Part shown: positions 27,743 to 36,010 of the stretch, piece after piece
Layout of the letters: every line of letters starts with the position of its first letter
Numbering within the stretch: position 1 is the stretch's first letter
Source of the DNA: Promicromonospora thailandica
Lineage (GTDB): Bacteria; Actinomycetota; Actinomycetes; Actinomycetales; Cellulomonadaceae
Length of the DNA stretch: 64,000 bases
NCBI RefSeq assembly: GCF_024171955.1
Contig: NZ_JAMTCS010000003.1
Span: 124,001-188,000, forward strand
Direction of reading: 5' to 3'
The notes under the pieces: generated by a model
The model's input: only the letters and a program-made list of their open reading frames with translations
Told to the model about the DNA's origin: nothing
The model's database searches: none
Translations under genes and position numbers: made by a program

Positions 27743-30700
27743 GTGGCTAAGATCCGCGTTCACGAGCTCGCAAAGCAGCTCGGAGTGGAGAGCAAGACCC
27801 TGATGGCCGAGCTGAAGGCCGCAGGAGAGTTCGTCCGTTCGGCGTCCTCGACCCTCGAGGCACCCGTCGAGCGTGCGATGCGTGACAAGTTCCCGGCCGG
27901 TGGCGCTGCCGGCTCGTCCGACAAGGGCGCAGCGGCCAAGCCCGCGCCCAGCGCACCCAAGCCGGCCGCGAAGCCCGCGGCCCAGAAGCCCGCCGCGCCG
28001 GCCCCCGCGCCGGCTCCGGCACCCCGGACCGAGGCCGCGCCCGCACCGGCGCCTGCCCCGGCCCCCAGTCCTGCTCCGGCCGCCCCGGCCGAGGCTCCGG
28101 CTCCGGCCGCCCAGGAGACGCCTGCGGCGCCCGCGGCGTCCGCCAAGCCGGCGGCCGCCCCGAAGCCGGGTGCGCCGAAGCCGGCCGCGACCCCGCGCCC
28201 CGGTGCCCCCAAGCCCGGTGCCGCGCCCTCCGGCGCACGTCCCGCCCGCGACGGCGGCCGTGGCCCGCGTCCGGGCGGCGACCGTCCGGGTGGCGGTGCG
28301 CCGCGTCCGGGGAACAACCCGTTCGCGACGAGCCAGGGCATGCCGCGTCCCGGTGGCGGCCGAGGCCGTCCGGGTGCCGGCGGTGGCGACCGTCCGGCCG
28401 GTGGTGCGCCGCGTCCGGGCAACAACCCGTTCGCGACGAGCCAGGGCATGCCGCGTCCGGGGCAGCGCCCCGAGCGCGCCGAGGCCAGTGGTGAGCGTTC
28501 GGGCGGACCCCGCCCCGGCGGTCCGCGTCCCTCGGCCCCGCGCCCCGGTGGCACCGGTGGCCCGCGTCCGAACCCCGGCATGATGCCGGGCAAGACCTCC
28601 ATGCCGCGTCCGGGTGACCGCCCGGCGCCCGGTGGCGGCCGCGGCCGCCCCGGTGGCGGTGGACGTCCGGGTGGCGGCGGTGGCGCCGGTGCCGGTGCCC
28701 CGGGTCGTCCCGGTGGTGGCGGCGGCTTCGGCGGCCCGCGTCGTGGTGCCGGCGGTCGCGGTGCGACCCAGGGTGCCTTCGGGCGCGCCGGCGGCAAGCC
28801 GGTCCGCGGCCGCAAGTCGCGTCGGGCGAAGCGCCAGGAGTTCGAGGCCATGCAGGCCCCGTCGCTCGGCGGCGTGCAGGTTCCCCGCGGCAACGGCAGC
28901 ACGGTCGTGCGTCTGCGCCACGGTGCCTCGCTGAACGACTTCGCGGACAAGATCGACGCGAACCCCGCGTCGCTCGTGACCGTCCTGTTCCACCTGGGCG
29001 AGATGGCCACGGCCACGCAGTCCCTCGACGAGGACACCTTCGGCACGCTGGCCGCCGAGCTCGGCTACGTGATCGAGATGGTCTCGGCCGAGGAGGAGGA
29101 CCGCGAGCTGCTCGGCACCTTCGACATCGACCTGGAGGCCGAGGAGGCCGGGGAGTCGGACGACGACCTCGCCGCCCGTCCGCCGGTCGTGACCGTCATG
29201 GGTCACGTCGACCACGGTAAGACGAAGCTGCTGGACGCGATCCGCAAGTCGGACGTCGTGGCCGGCGAGCACGGCGGGATCACGCAGCACATCGGTGCCT
29301 ACCAGATCACGCACGAGCACGAGGGCGTCGAGCGCGCCATCACGTTCATCGACACCCCGGGTCACGAGGCGTTCACCGCCATGCGTGCCCGTGGTGCACA
29401 GGTCACGGACATCGCGATCCTCGTGGTCGCGGCCGACGACGGCGTGATGCCGCAGACGGTCGAGGCCGTGAACCACGCGCAGGCCGCCGGCGTGCCGATC
29501 GTGGTCGCCGTCAACAAGATCGACGTCGAGGGCGCCAACCCGGCGAAGGTCCGGCAGCAGCTCACCGAGTACAACCTGGTGGCGGAGGAGTACGGCGGCG
29601 ACACCATGTTCGTCGACGTCGCCGCGAAGCCGGGCATCGGTATCGACGACCTCATCGAGGCCGTGCTGCTGACCGCCGACGCCTCCCTCGACCTGCGCGC
29701 CAACCCGTCCAAGGACGCGCGCGGTGTCGCGATCGAGGCCAACCTCGACAAGGGCCGCGGTTCCGTGGCCACGGTGCTGGTCCAGTCGGGCACGCTGCAC
29801 GTCGGCGACGCGATCGTCGCGGGCACGGCCCACGGCCGCGTCCGTGCGATGTTCGACGAGCACGGCAACTCGGTCGACGCGGCCCTCCCGGCCCGTCCGG
29901 TCCAGGTGCTGGGTCTGACGAGCGTCCCGAGCGCCGGCGACACGTTCCTCGTGGCGCCGGACGACCGGACGGCCCGCCAGATCGCCGAGAAGCGCGAGGC
30001 GGCCGAGCGTGCCGCGACGCTGGCCAAGCGTCGCAAGCGGATCAGCCTCGAGGACTTCGACTCCGAGCTCAAGAAGGGCAAGGTCGAGAGCCTCAACCTC
30101 ATCCTCAAGGGCGACGTGTCCGGTGCTGTCGAGGCGCTGGAGGACGCGCTGCTCAAGATCGACGTGGGCGAGGAGGTCGAGCTGCGCGTCATCCACCGTG
30201 GTGTGGGTGCGATCACGCAGAACGACGTCAACCTGGCCACGGTCGACAGCGCCGTGATCATCGGCTTCAACGTGAAGTACGGCGAGCGCGTCGAGGAGCT
30301 GGCGGAGCGCGAGGGCGTGGACGTCAAGTTCTACTCGGTCATCTACCAGGCGATCGAGGACGTCGAGGCGGCCCTCAAGGGCATGCTCAAGCCGGAGTAC
30401 GAGGAGGTCCAGCTCGGGACCGCGGAGATCCGCCAGGTCTTCCGTTCCTCGAAGTTCGGCAACATCGCCGGTTCGGTGGTCCGCTCGGGCAGCATCCGCC
30501 GCAACGCCAAGGCGCGTGTGCTGCGGGGCGGCACGGTCGTGGGGGACAACCTCACCATCGAGTCGCTGCGTCGCGAGAAGGACGACGTCACCGAGGTCCG
30601 CGAGGGCTTCGAGTGCGGTATCGGTCTCGGCTCGTTCAACGACGTGGTCGAGGGCGACACCATCGAGACGTTCGAGATGCGCGAGAAGCCGCGCGTCTGA
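27743..30700 (+). CDS. infB: Translation initiation factor IF-2
   Basis: IF-2 is the GTPase that brings initiator tRNA to the 30S subunit. The 985-residue product starts with the IF2_N domain ([20 protein letters not shown]). Residues about 55-360 are a Pro/Ala- then Gly/Arg-rich disordered region. The GTPase domain has G1 GHVDHGKT at 487-494, DTPGHE and NKID, followed by the C-terminal beta-barrel domains. GTG 27743 is preceded by AGGAG. The disordered part is long even for an actinobacterium and contains a duplicated block. Confidence 0.97.
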   Translation: MAKIRVHELAKQLGVESKTLMAELKAAGEFVRSASSTLEAPVERAMRDKFPAGGAAGSSDKGAAAKPAPSAPKPAAKPAAQKPAAPAPAPAPAPRTEAAPAPAPAPAPSPAPAAPAEAPAPAAQETPAAPAASAKPAAAPKPGAPKPAATPRPGAPKPGAAPSGARPARDGGRGPRPGGDRPGGGAPRPGNNPFATSQGMPRPGGGRGRPGAGGGDRPAGGAPRPGNNPFATSQGMPRPGQRPERAEASGERSGGPRPGGPRPSAPRPGGTGGPRPNPGMMPGKTSMPRPGDRPAPGGGRGRPGGGGRPGGGGGAGAGAPGRPGGGGGFGGPRRGAGGRGATQGAFGRAGGKPVRGRKSRRAKRQEFEAMQAPSLGGVQVPRGNGSTVVRLRHGASLNDFADKIDANPASLVTVLFHLGEMATATQSLDEDTFGTLAAELGYVIEMVSAEEEDRELLGTFDIDLEAEEAGESDDDLAARPPVVTVMGHVDHGKTKLLDAIRKSDVVAGEHGGITQHIGAYQITHEHEGVERAITFIDTPGHEAFTAMRARGAQVTDIAILVVAADDGVMPQTVEAVNHAQAAGVPIVVAVNKIDVEGANPAKVRQQLTEYNLVAEEYGGDTMFVDVAAKPGIGIDDLIEAVLLTADASLDLRANPSKDARGVAIEANLDKGRGSVATVLVQSGTLHVGDAIVAGTAHGRVRAMFDEHGNSVDAALPARPVQVLGLTSVPSAGDTFLVAPDDRTARQIAEKREAAERAATLAKRRKRISLEDFDSELKKGKVESLNLILKGDVSGAVEALEDALLKIDVGEEVELRVIHRGVGAITQNDVNLATVDSAVIIGFNVKYGERVEELAEREGVDVKFYSVIYQAIEDVEAALKGMLKPEYEEVQLGTAEIRQVFRSSKFGNIAGSVVRSGSIRRNAKARVLRGGTVVGDNLTIESLRREKDDVTEVREGFECGIGLGSFNDVVEGDTIETFEMREKPRV
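28295..28458 (+). repeat. Two 56-bp direct repeats inside infB
   Basis: Copies at 28295-28350 and 28403-28458 match at 55 of 56 bases. They encode [19 protein letters not shown] twice in the Gly/Arg-rich region. The near-identity suggests recent duplication or gene conversion. Confidence 0.85.
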
Positions 30701-30710
30701 CGTTCCTCGT

Positions 30711-30767
30711 CGAGCCGGAGCCCGGCGCCCGTGTCAGACCCCGACACGGGCGCCGGGCTCCGGCTCG
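30711..30767 (+). terminator. 25-bp hairpin between infB and rbfA
   Basis: A perfect 25-bp stem (30711-30735 with 30743-30767) with a 7-base loop fills most of the 90-base gap. There is no T-run. It may reduce readthrough from infB into rbfA or protect RNA ends. Confidence 0.75.
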
Positions 30768-30790
30768 CTCACCTCGGAAGGGAAGAAGAG

Positions 30791-31228
30791 ATGGTCGACA
30801 ACCCGCGGGCCCGCAAGCTCGCCGACCGCATCAAGGTGATCGTCGCGCAGATGATCGACACGCGGATCAAGGACCCGCGCCTCGGTTTCGTGACCGTCAC
30901 CGACGTCCGGGTCACCGGCGACCTGCAGAACGCCTCGGTGTTCTACACGGTCTACGGCTCCGACGAGGAGCGCGAGGGCACGGCCGCGGCGCTGAAGAGC
31001 GCCACGGGCCTGATCCGCTCGGAGGTGGGCAAGCAGACGGGCATCCGCCTCACGCCCACCCTGGAGTTCCACCTCGACTCCGTGCCCGAGACGGCCGCCA
31101 CGCTCGACGCGGCCCTCGTCGAGGCCCGCAAGCGCGACGCGGAGCTGGAGGCGCTGCGCGCCGGGGCCCAGTACGCGGGCGAGGCGGACCCGTACAAGAA
31201 GCCGCGCGAGGACGACGACACGGAGTGA
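30791..31228 (+). CDS. rbfA: Ribosome-binding factor A
   Basis: RbfA binds the 16S 5' helix during 30S maturation. The 145-residue product has the family start [16 protein letters not shown] and the KH-like core ([18 protein letters not shown]). The ATG at 30791 follows GGAAGAAGAG. Its stop TGA overlaps the GTG of a broken pyrE-like frame. The end is charged (PREDDDTE). Confidence 0.95.
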   Translation: MVDNPRARKLADRIKVIVAQMIDTRIKDPRLGFVTVTDVRVTGDLQNASVFYTVYGSDEEREGTAAALKSATGLIRSEVGKQTGIRLTPTLEFHLDSVPETAATLDAALVEARKRDAELEALRAGAQYAGEADPYKKPREDDDTE

Positions 31229-31392
31229 CCTCCGACGCCGCGCTCGCCCGCGACATCGACGCCACCTGCCGGCTGACGGGGTCGTTCACCCTGCGGTCCG
31301 GCCAGGTGGCGTCGAAGTACTTCGACACGTACCTCGTCGAGAGCGACCCACCTCGACGCCGTGCGCCGGCCCTGACCCTGCGCCGGCCCTGA
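31225..31392 (+). pseudogene. Truncated orotate phosphoribosyltransferase (pyrE) remnant
   Basis: A 55-codon frame starts at a GTG overlapping the rbfA stop. Its first 42 residues (ALARDIDATCRLTGSF, TLRSGQVASKYFDTYL, VESDP) read like the N-terminus of PyrE. The frame then leaves the family and runs into 17-bp tandem repeats. The PRPP-binding motif and catalytic loop are missing. In another frame, the sequence after the break reads HLDAVRRP and a stop, which might be the far end of a gene joined by internal deletion; this is speculation. Confidence 0.65.
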
Positions 31393-31412
31393 CCCTGCGC
31401 CGGCCCTGACCC
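31362..31412. repeat. Three perfect 17-bp tandem repeats
   Basis: TGCGCCGGCCCTGACCC occurs three times without gaps or mismatches (31362-31378, 31379-31395, 31396-31412). The array starts in the pyrE remnant and ends four bases before the truB -10 element, so it occupies the position of the truB -35 region. Confidence 0.9.
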
Positions 31413-31416
31413 ACGG

Positions 31417-31422
31417 GATACT
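31417..31422 (+). promoter_or_regulatory. -10 element of truB (leaderless)
   Basis: GATACT is followed by seven bases and the truB ATG at 31430. There is no Shine-Dalgarno sequence. The upstream region is the 17-bp repeat array. Confidence 0.5.
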
Positions 31423-31429
31423 GGTAGCC

Positions 31430-32494
31430 ATGACCTCACCCACCCCGCAGGCTCCACCCCGCCGTCCGACGGCGGCCGACGGCTTCGTGGTCGTCGACAA
31501 GCCCCAGGGCTGGACGAGCCACGACGTCGTCGGGCGCATGCGGCGGCTCGCCGGGACGCGGAAGGTGGGCCACGCCGGCACGCTCGACCCCATGGCCACC
31601 GGCGTGCTCGTGCTCGGCATCGGCAAGGCGACGCGCCTGCTCACCTACGTGGTGGGCGCGGACAAGGACTACGACGCCACCATCCGGCTGGGTGTCGCCA
31701 CGACCACGGACGACGCCGAGGGCACCGTCGCGGCCGTGGGCGACCCGGACGCCGTCGGGCGCGTGGACCGGGCGGCGCTGGACGCCGCCGTCGCGGAGCT
31801 CACGGGCGACATCCTGCAGGTCCCGACGTCGGTGTCCGCGATCAAGGTGGACGGCAAGCGTGCCTATGCGCGCGTCCGGGCGGGGGAGGACGTCGCGCTC
31901 CGGGCCCGGCCCGTCACCGTGTCCCGGTTCGACGTGCTGGACGTGCGCCCCGGGACGGCGGCCGTGCCCGACACCGACGAGGTGTATGTCGACGACCAAG
32001 ACCCCGACGCGTCTCCCGGCGTCGCACCCACCGCCGCGCACCCCGGCGGGGGCCCCGTGCGCGAGGTGCCCGTGCTCGACGTCGACGTGCGCGTCACGGT
32101 CTCGTCCGGCACCTACGTGCGCGCGCTCGCGCGCGATCTCGGAGCCGCCCTGGATGCCGGCGGCCACCTGACGGCGCTGCGCCGCACCCGCGTGGGCGGG
32201 TACGACCTGGCGGGCGCCCGCACCCTGGAGCAGCTCGAGGCGCAGGCGGACGCCGACGGCACCCTGGCCACCCTCCCGCTCGCCGACGCCGCGCGCGGCA
32301 CCTTCCCGGTGCGCGAGCTCGACGAGGCGGAGGTGCGCGCCCTGGGTTACGGCCAGTGGGTCGAGCCGTCGGGCAGACCCGAGGTCGTGGCCGCGGTCTC
32401 GCCGTCGGGCACGCTGGTGGCGCTCCTGGAGGACACGCGGCGGCGTGGCGAGAGCCTCGCCAAGCCCGTCCTGGTGCTCGCGCCCGCCACCTGA
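31430..32494 (+). CDS. truB: tRNA pseudouridine(55) synthase
   Basis: TruB makes the universal pseudouridine 55 in the T-loop of tRNA. The 354-residue product has VVDKPQGWTSHDVV and the catalytic Asp53 in GHAGTLDPMATG, then KDYDATIRLG and the SGTYVRALARDLG motif. An acidic Pro/Ala insert of about 30 residues (near 180-210) separates the last two, longer than in E. coli. It appears to have its own leaderless promoter instead of relying on rbfA. Confidence 0.95.
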   Translation: MTSPTPQAPPRRPTAADGFVVVDKPQGWTSHDVVGRMRRLAGTRKVGHAGTLDPMATGVLVLGIGKATRLLTYVVGADKDYDATIRLGVATTTDDAEGTVAAVGDPDAVGRVDRAALDAAVAELTGDILQVPTSVSAIKVDGKRAYARVRAGEDVALRARPVTVSRFDVLDVRPGTAAVPDTDEVYVDDQDPDASPGVAPTAAHPGGGPVREVPVLDVDVRVTVSSGTYVRALARDLGAALDAGGHLTALRRTRVGGYDLAGARTLEQLEAQADADGTLATLPLADAARGTFPVRELDEAEVRALGYGQWVEPSGRPEVVAAVSPSGTLVALLEDTRRRGESLAKPVLVLAPAT

Positions 32495-32543
32495 GACCCC
32501 GCAGCAGACCCAGCAGCAGACCCAGCAGCCCCCGGGCTGCGGA

Positions 32544-32567
32544 TAGGCTGGTGGCACCCGAGCCACC
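32544..32567 (+). promoter_or_regulatory. Candidate -10 and leader hairpin of ribF
   Basis: TAGGCT at 32544-32549 is a -10 candidate; the leader would be about 33 bases. A 6-bp hairpin (32550-32555 with 32562-32567) sits around the expected start of transcription. There is no FMN riboswitch. Confidence 0.4.
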
Positions 32568-32588
32568 TGATCTTTGAGGAGCACCCGC

Positions 32589-33605
32589 GTGCAGCTGTGG
32601 ACGGACCTGGAACAGGTCCCCCCGGGATTCGGGCCGTCAGTGGTCACGATCGGCAACTTCGACGGCGTCCACCGGGGACACCAGGCGGTGCTCGACCGCA
32701 TCCTCCGGCTCGCACGCGGTGACGGCGCGCAGGCCGTCGCCGTCACGTTCGAGCCGCACCCCGCGGCCGTGCACCGGCCGGAGTCGGCACCCGAGCTGAT
32801 CACGGGCCTGGAGGACCGCCTCGCCCTCATGGAGCGCACGGGCCTGGACGCCACGCTGCTGGTGCACTACACGCTCGACTTCGCCGCCCAGACGCCCGAG
32901 GAGTTCGTCTCCCGGTACCTCGTCGACGGTCTGCGGGCCCGCACGGTCGTGGTCGGCCACGACGTCCGCTTCGGCAAGCAGAACGCCGGGACGCTGGCCA
33001 CGATGGTCGAGCTCGGCGGGCAGCACGGGTTCGAGGTCGTGGCCATCGAGGACGTCGGCGACGCCGCGCGCGACGGCGAGGGACACCAGCGCTGGTCGTC
33101 GACCGCCGTGCGCGCGCTGCTCGCGGAGGGCGACGTCGACCAGGCCGCCGACGTGCTCGGCCGCCCGCACCTGCTGCGCGGCACCGTGGTGCACGGCGAC
33201 GCGCGGGGACGCGAGCTGGGCTTCCCGACGGCCAACCTCGGCGACATCACCGGCCTCGTGCCCGCCGACGGCGTGTACGCGGGCTGGCTGCGCCGCGGCT
33301 CGGCGGCGACGTGCGCGAGCTTCGCGGTGCCCGCCGGGCGGTCGGTCGCCCCGGCGGCCGCCCCCGGCCAGGAGGAGATCCTCCCCGCGGCCATCTCGGT
33401 CGGCACCAACCCGACGTTCGACGGCGTGGAGCGCCGCGTCGAGGCGTACGTGCTCGACCGCACCGACCTGGACCTGTACGACCAGACGGTGGTCCTGGAG
33501 TTCACCGCGCACCTGCGGCCCACGCAGCGGTTCGACGGCATCGAGCCGCTGATCGCCCAGATGAACGAGGACGTGGCGCGCTCGCGCGACATCCTGAAGC
33601 CGTGA
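32589..33605 (+). CDS. ribF: Bifunctional riboflavin kinase/FAD synthetase
   Basis: RibF makes FMN from riboflavin and then FAD. The 338-residue product has the N-terminal adenylyltransferase domain with VVTIGNFDGVHRGHQ and a later SSTAVRALLAEGD, and a C-terminal kinase domain with GRELGFPTANL and the SVGTNPTFDG block. An insert of about 25 residues precedes the latter. GTG 32589 follows GAGGAG with good spacing; a TTG at 32574 would overlap the ribosome site itself. ribF follows truB in many bacteria. Confidence 0.95.
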   Translation: MQLWTDLEQVPPGFGPSVVTIGNFDGVHRGHQAVLDRILRLARGDGAQAVAVTFEPHPAAVHRPESAPELITGLEDRLALMERTGLDATLLVHYTLDFAAQTPEEFVSRYLVDGLRARTVVVGHDVRFGKQNAGTLATMVELGGQHGFEVVAIEDVGDAARDGEGHQRWSSTAVRALLAEGDVDQAADVLGRPHLLRGTVVHGDARGRELGFPTANLGDITGLVPADGVYAGWLRRGSAATCASFAVPAGRSVAPAAAPGQEEILPAAISVGTNPTFDGVERRVEAYVLDRTDLDLYDQTVVLEFTAHLRPTQRFDGIEPLIAQMNEDVARSRDILKP

Positions 33606-33670
33606 CGAGGTCGTCGGGGCACGGCGGTGAACCAGGTCCCGGGAGAGGTTCGCGGCGCTCGCACGTTGAG

Positions 33671-34357
33671 ATGGGCATGACGCTCCTCGAACTGTCCGGC
33701 CTGGTGGTCGGGTACGGCGGCACCGCCGTCTGCCCGCCGCTCTCGCTCACCGTGGCGCCCGGCGACGCCGTCGCCGTCATCGGCACCAACGGCACCGGCA
33801 AGTCCACGCTGCTGCGCACCGTGCTCGGGCTGCAGGACCCGCTGTCCGGCACCGTCCGGGCGTTCGGCCGGGCCGTGGACGAGCGGGAGCGCGCCTTCCG
33901 CACCCGGGTCGCGGGCGTGCTGGACGACGACGCGTTCTTCCCCGGCGTGACCGTCCGCGAGCACCTCGTGCTCACCGCCCGCGGGCACGGCGTCGCCGAC
34001 GCCGGAGCCGTCACCGACCGGGTGCTCGACCACATGGGCATCGCCGGGCAGGCCGGCGCCATGCCGCACACCCTCTCGTCCGGGCAGCGCCGGCGGTTCC
34101 TGCTCGCGAGCGCCCTGGTGCGTCCCCGCGACCTGCTCGTCCTGGACGAGCCCGAGCAGCGTCTCGACACCGCCATGCGCGGCCGGCTCGCCGACACGCT
34201 GCGCGCCGAGGCCGACGCCGGCACCGCCGTGCTGTTCGCGACGCACGACGACCGCCTGCTGGCCGCGACGGGGGCCCGCGCCCTCCACCTGTCGGACGAC
34301 GGCGCCGTGCTCCTGGACCCGGACGAGGCCCCCGGCGTGCTGGCGGGATTCCGGTGA
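33671..34357 (+). CDS. ABC transporter ATP-binding protein
   Basis: The 228-residue product is a single nucleotide-binding domain: Walker A GTNGTGKST near residue 45, the signature LSSGQRRR near 138, Walker B LLVLDEP near 155 and the H-loop ATHDD. ATG 33677 is another possible start. The stop overlaps the GTG of the next gene, a large membrane protein, so the pair probably forms one transporter. The LSSGQ variant is typical of the small exporter-like families. The substrate is unknown. Confidence 0.85.
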   Translation: MGMTLLELSGLVVGYGGTAVCPPLSLTVAPGDAVAVIGTNGTGKSTLLRTVLGLQDPLSGTVRAFGRAVDERERAFRTRVAGVLDDDAFFPGVTVREHLVLTARGHGVADAGAVTDRVLDHMGIAGQAGAMPHTLSSGQRRRFLLASALVRPRDLLVLDEPEQRLDTAMRGRLADTLRAEADAGTAVLFATHDDRLLAATGARALHLSDDGAVLLDPDEAPGVLAGFR

Positions 34358-35883
34358 CGGGCGCGCAGCCGCGCCCGCTCACCGACCTGGTCGCCGTCGA
34401 GGAGGAACGGCTCACCGGGGCCGAGCTGCGGCGGCTGACCGCGCGCGTGCGGGCGCACAACCTGCCGCCCGAGCCCGGGCGCGTGGTGGCGGATGTCGGC
34501 GAGGTGGCGATCACCGTCGCCCTCGTCGTGCTGTACCTGTGGGGGTTCGGCACGCCCGTGCGCGAGCTGCTCTCGTCCGACGCCACCGGGACCGGCCTCG
34601 GCCACGGGCTGATCCAGGCCATGGCGCTCGCGCTCGCCCTGGTCGGGGGCGCCGTCGTCGCCACGCGCCTGGGCCCCGCGGGCCTGCCCGCCGCGGGCGT
34701 GCGCTGGTGGTTGCCCACCCCCGCCGGCCGCGCCGGCCTGGTCTCTCCCTCGGTGGTGCGCACGGCCCTCGCCGGAGCCGGTGCGGGCCTGCTGGCCGGC
34801 GCCGTACCCGCGCTGCTCGTCGGCGCCGCCCCCGTCCCCGTCCTGCTGGACGGCGCCTTCGGCGGCGCGCTCGGCCTCCTCGTCGTGGGCGGTGCGGGCG
34901 TGCTCCAGGTGAGCGGCACGACGGCGGGCGGCGGTCCGGCCCGCGTGCTCACCCTGCTGCTGGCCGCCGTACCGGTCGCGGGGCTCGCCGGCGCGCTGTG
35001 GGCACCGCGTCTCGGAGCCTGGGCCGCGCCCTGGCCCGCGACCGTGGCTGTGGCGCTCGCGGGCGTCGTGGCCCTCGCCCTCTGGGTGGCGGGTCTCGAC
35101 CGCCTGCGCGCCGGTGAGCTGCGCGCCCGCGCGTCGGCGGCGATGCAGGCGTCGGCGGCACTGCTCTCCCTGGACAGCGGCGGCGTGAGCCGCGTGCTCC
35201 TCGGCTCCGGACCGGTGGCCTCCCGGGTCCTGGCCCGCGTGCCCGGGCTCGCCCGCGGCCCCGCCAGCGCGGTCCTCGCCGCCGACCTCACGCTCCTGGC
35301 TCGTTCGTCGGCGGCGCTCGCGGGCCTGGTGGCGGTCGCGGCCACCGGGGCGGTCGCGGTGCAGGTTCCGGTGCTGGCCGGCGGGATCGGGCTGTGGGCG
35401 GTCCTGGCGGGGCTGGGCTGGGCGGGGGCGGTCGCGGGCGCCGTCGGGCCGCGGACCGCGGGGGAGAACCCGCGGCTCGACGCGCTGGTCCCGCTCGGGG
35501 CGCGCGCCGCACGGGCGCTGCGCACGGTGTGGCCGACGGTGACCGCCGGGCTGGTGCTGGTCGTGGTCGCCGTGGCGTCGGGCGGCGGGGCGTGGGTCGC
35601 GACGGCGGCGCCGGCGGCCGTCGTGCTCGGGGCCGCCGCCGTGCGGAGCGCCTACCGGGGTCCGGTGCCGTGGGACGTGCCGATGATCGCCACCCCTGCC
35701 GGGGCCCTGCCGACGGGGCTCGTGCTGCACCAGCTCAAGGGTCCGGACCTGGTGGTGCTCGGCACGCTGCCGCTCGCCGTGGCCGTCGTGGTGGGGGTCG
35801 CGTCCCCGGTGCTGGTCGGCCTGCAGGTGGGGTGCGCGGTCGGCGCGGTGCTGTGGGCGGCGCACGTGCGGCGCATGGTGTGA
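34354..35883 (+). CDS. Large membrane protein, likely ABC permease partner (DUF6297-like)
   Basis: The 509-residue product has a charged N-terminus with RLTARVRAHNLPPEPG, then about eleven hydrophobic helices rich in Ala, Gly, Val and Leu. I recall an actinobacterial family (DUF6297) with this layout next to ABC ATPases, but I cannot confirm it. The GTG start overlaps the ATPase stop by four bases (GTGA), which strongly suggests coupling. The pair sits between ribF and the peroxidase gene, in a part of the locus that varies between genera. Confidence 0.7.
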   Translation: MTGAQPRPLTDLVAVEEERLTGAELRRLTARVRAHNLPPEPGRVVADVGEVAITVALVVLYLWGFGTPVRELLSSDATGTGLGHGLIQAMALALALVGGAVVATRLGPAGLPAAGVRWWLPTPAGRAGLVSPSVVRTALAGAGAGLLAGAVPALLVGAAPVPVLLDGAFGGALGLLVVGGAGVLQVSGTTAGGGPARVLTLLLAAVPVAGLAGALWAPRLGAWAAPWPATVAVALAGVVALALWVAGLDRLRAGELRARASAAMQASAALLSLDSGGVSRVLLGSGPVASRVLARVPGLARGPASAVLAADLTLLARSSAALAGLVAVAATGAVAVQVPVLAGGIGLWAVLAGLGWAGAVAGAVGPRTAGENPRLDALVPLGARAARALRTVWPTVTAGLVLVVVAVASGGGAWVATAAPAAVVLGAAAVRSAYRGPVPWDVPMIATPAGALPTGLVLHQLKGPDLVVLGTLPLAVAVVVGVASPVLVGLQVGCAVGAVLWAAHVRRMV

Positions 35884-36010
35884 CACCCCCGTTCTGATAC
35901 GTGCTTCGGATCTGGCCGAATCGGTCACGGCTCCGCTCCGCGGCGCTCCTCCTGGTGGAAGGCCCATACCCAGCCGGATACCCAGCCAGAGAAGCACCAA
36001 GGAGAGGATC

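Noticed and set aside
28290-28740. Possible CRISPR-like or satellite repeats in infB
   Set aside because: The repeats are in frame, encode Gly/Arg/Pro-rich protein and lack regular spacers.
27647-30196. 849-codon minus-strand frame opposite infB
   Set aside because: Shadow of infB; the Gly/Arg/Thr-rich product comes from the Pro/Ala/Gly codons of the true gene.
31225-31392. Functional short phosphoribosyltransferase
   Set aside because: It lacks the PRPP-binding loop and most of the fold, and the end is made of tandem repeats, so I call it a remnant.
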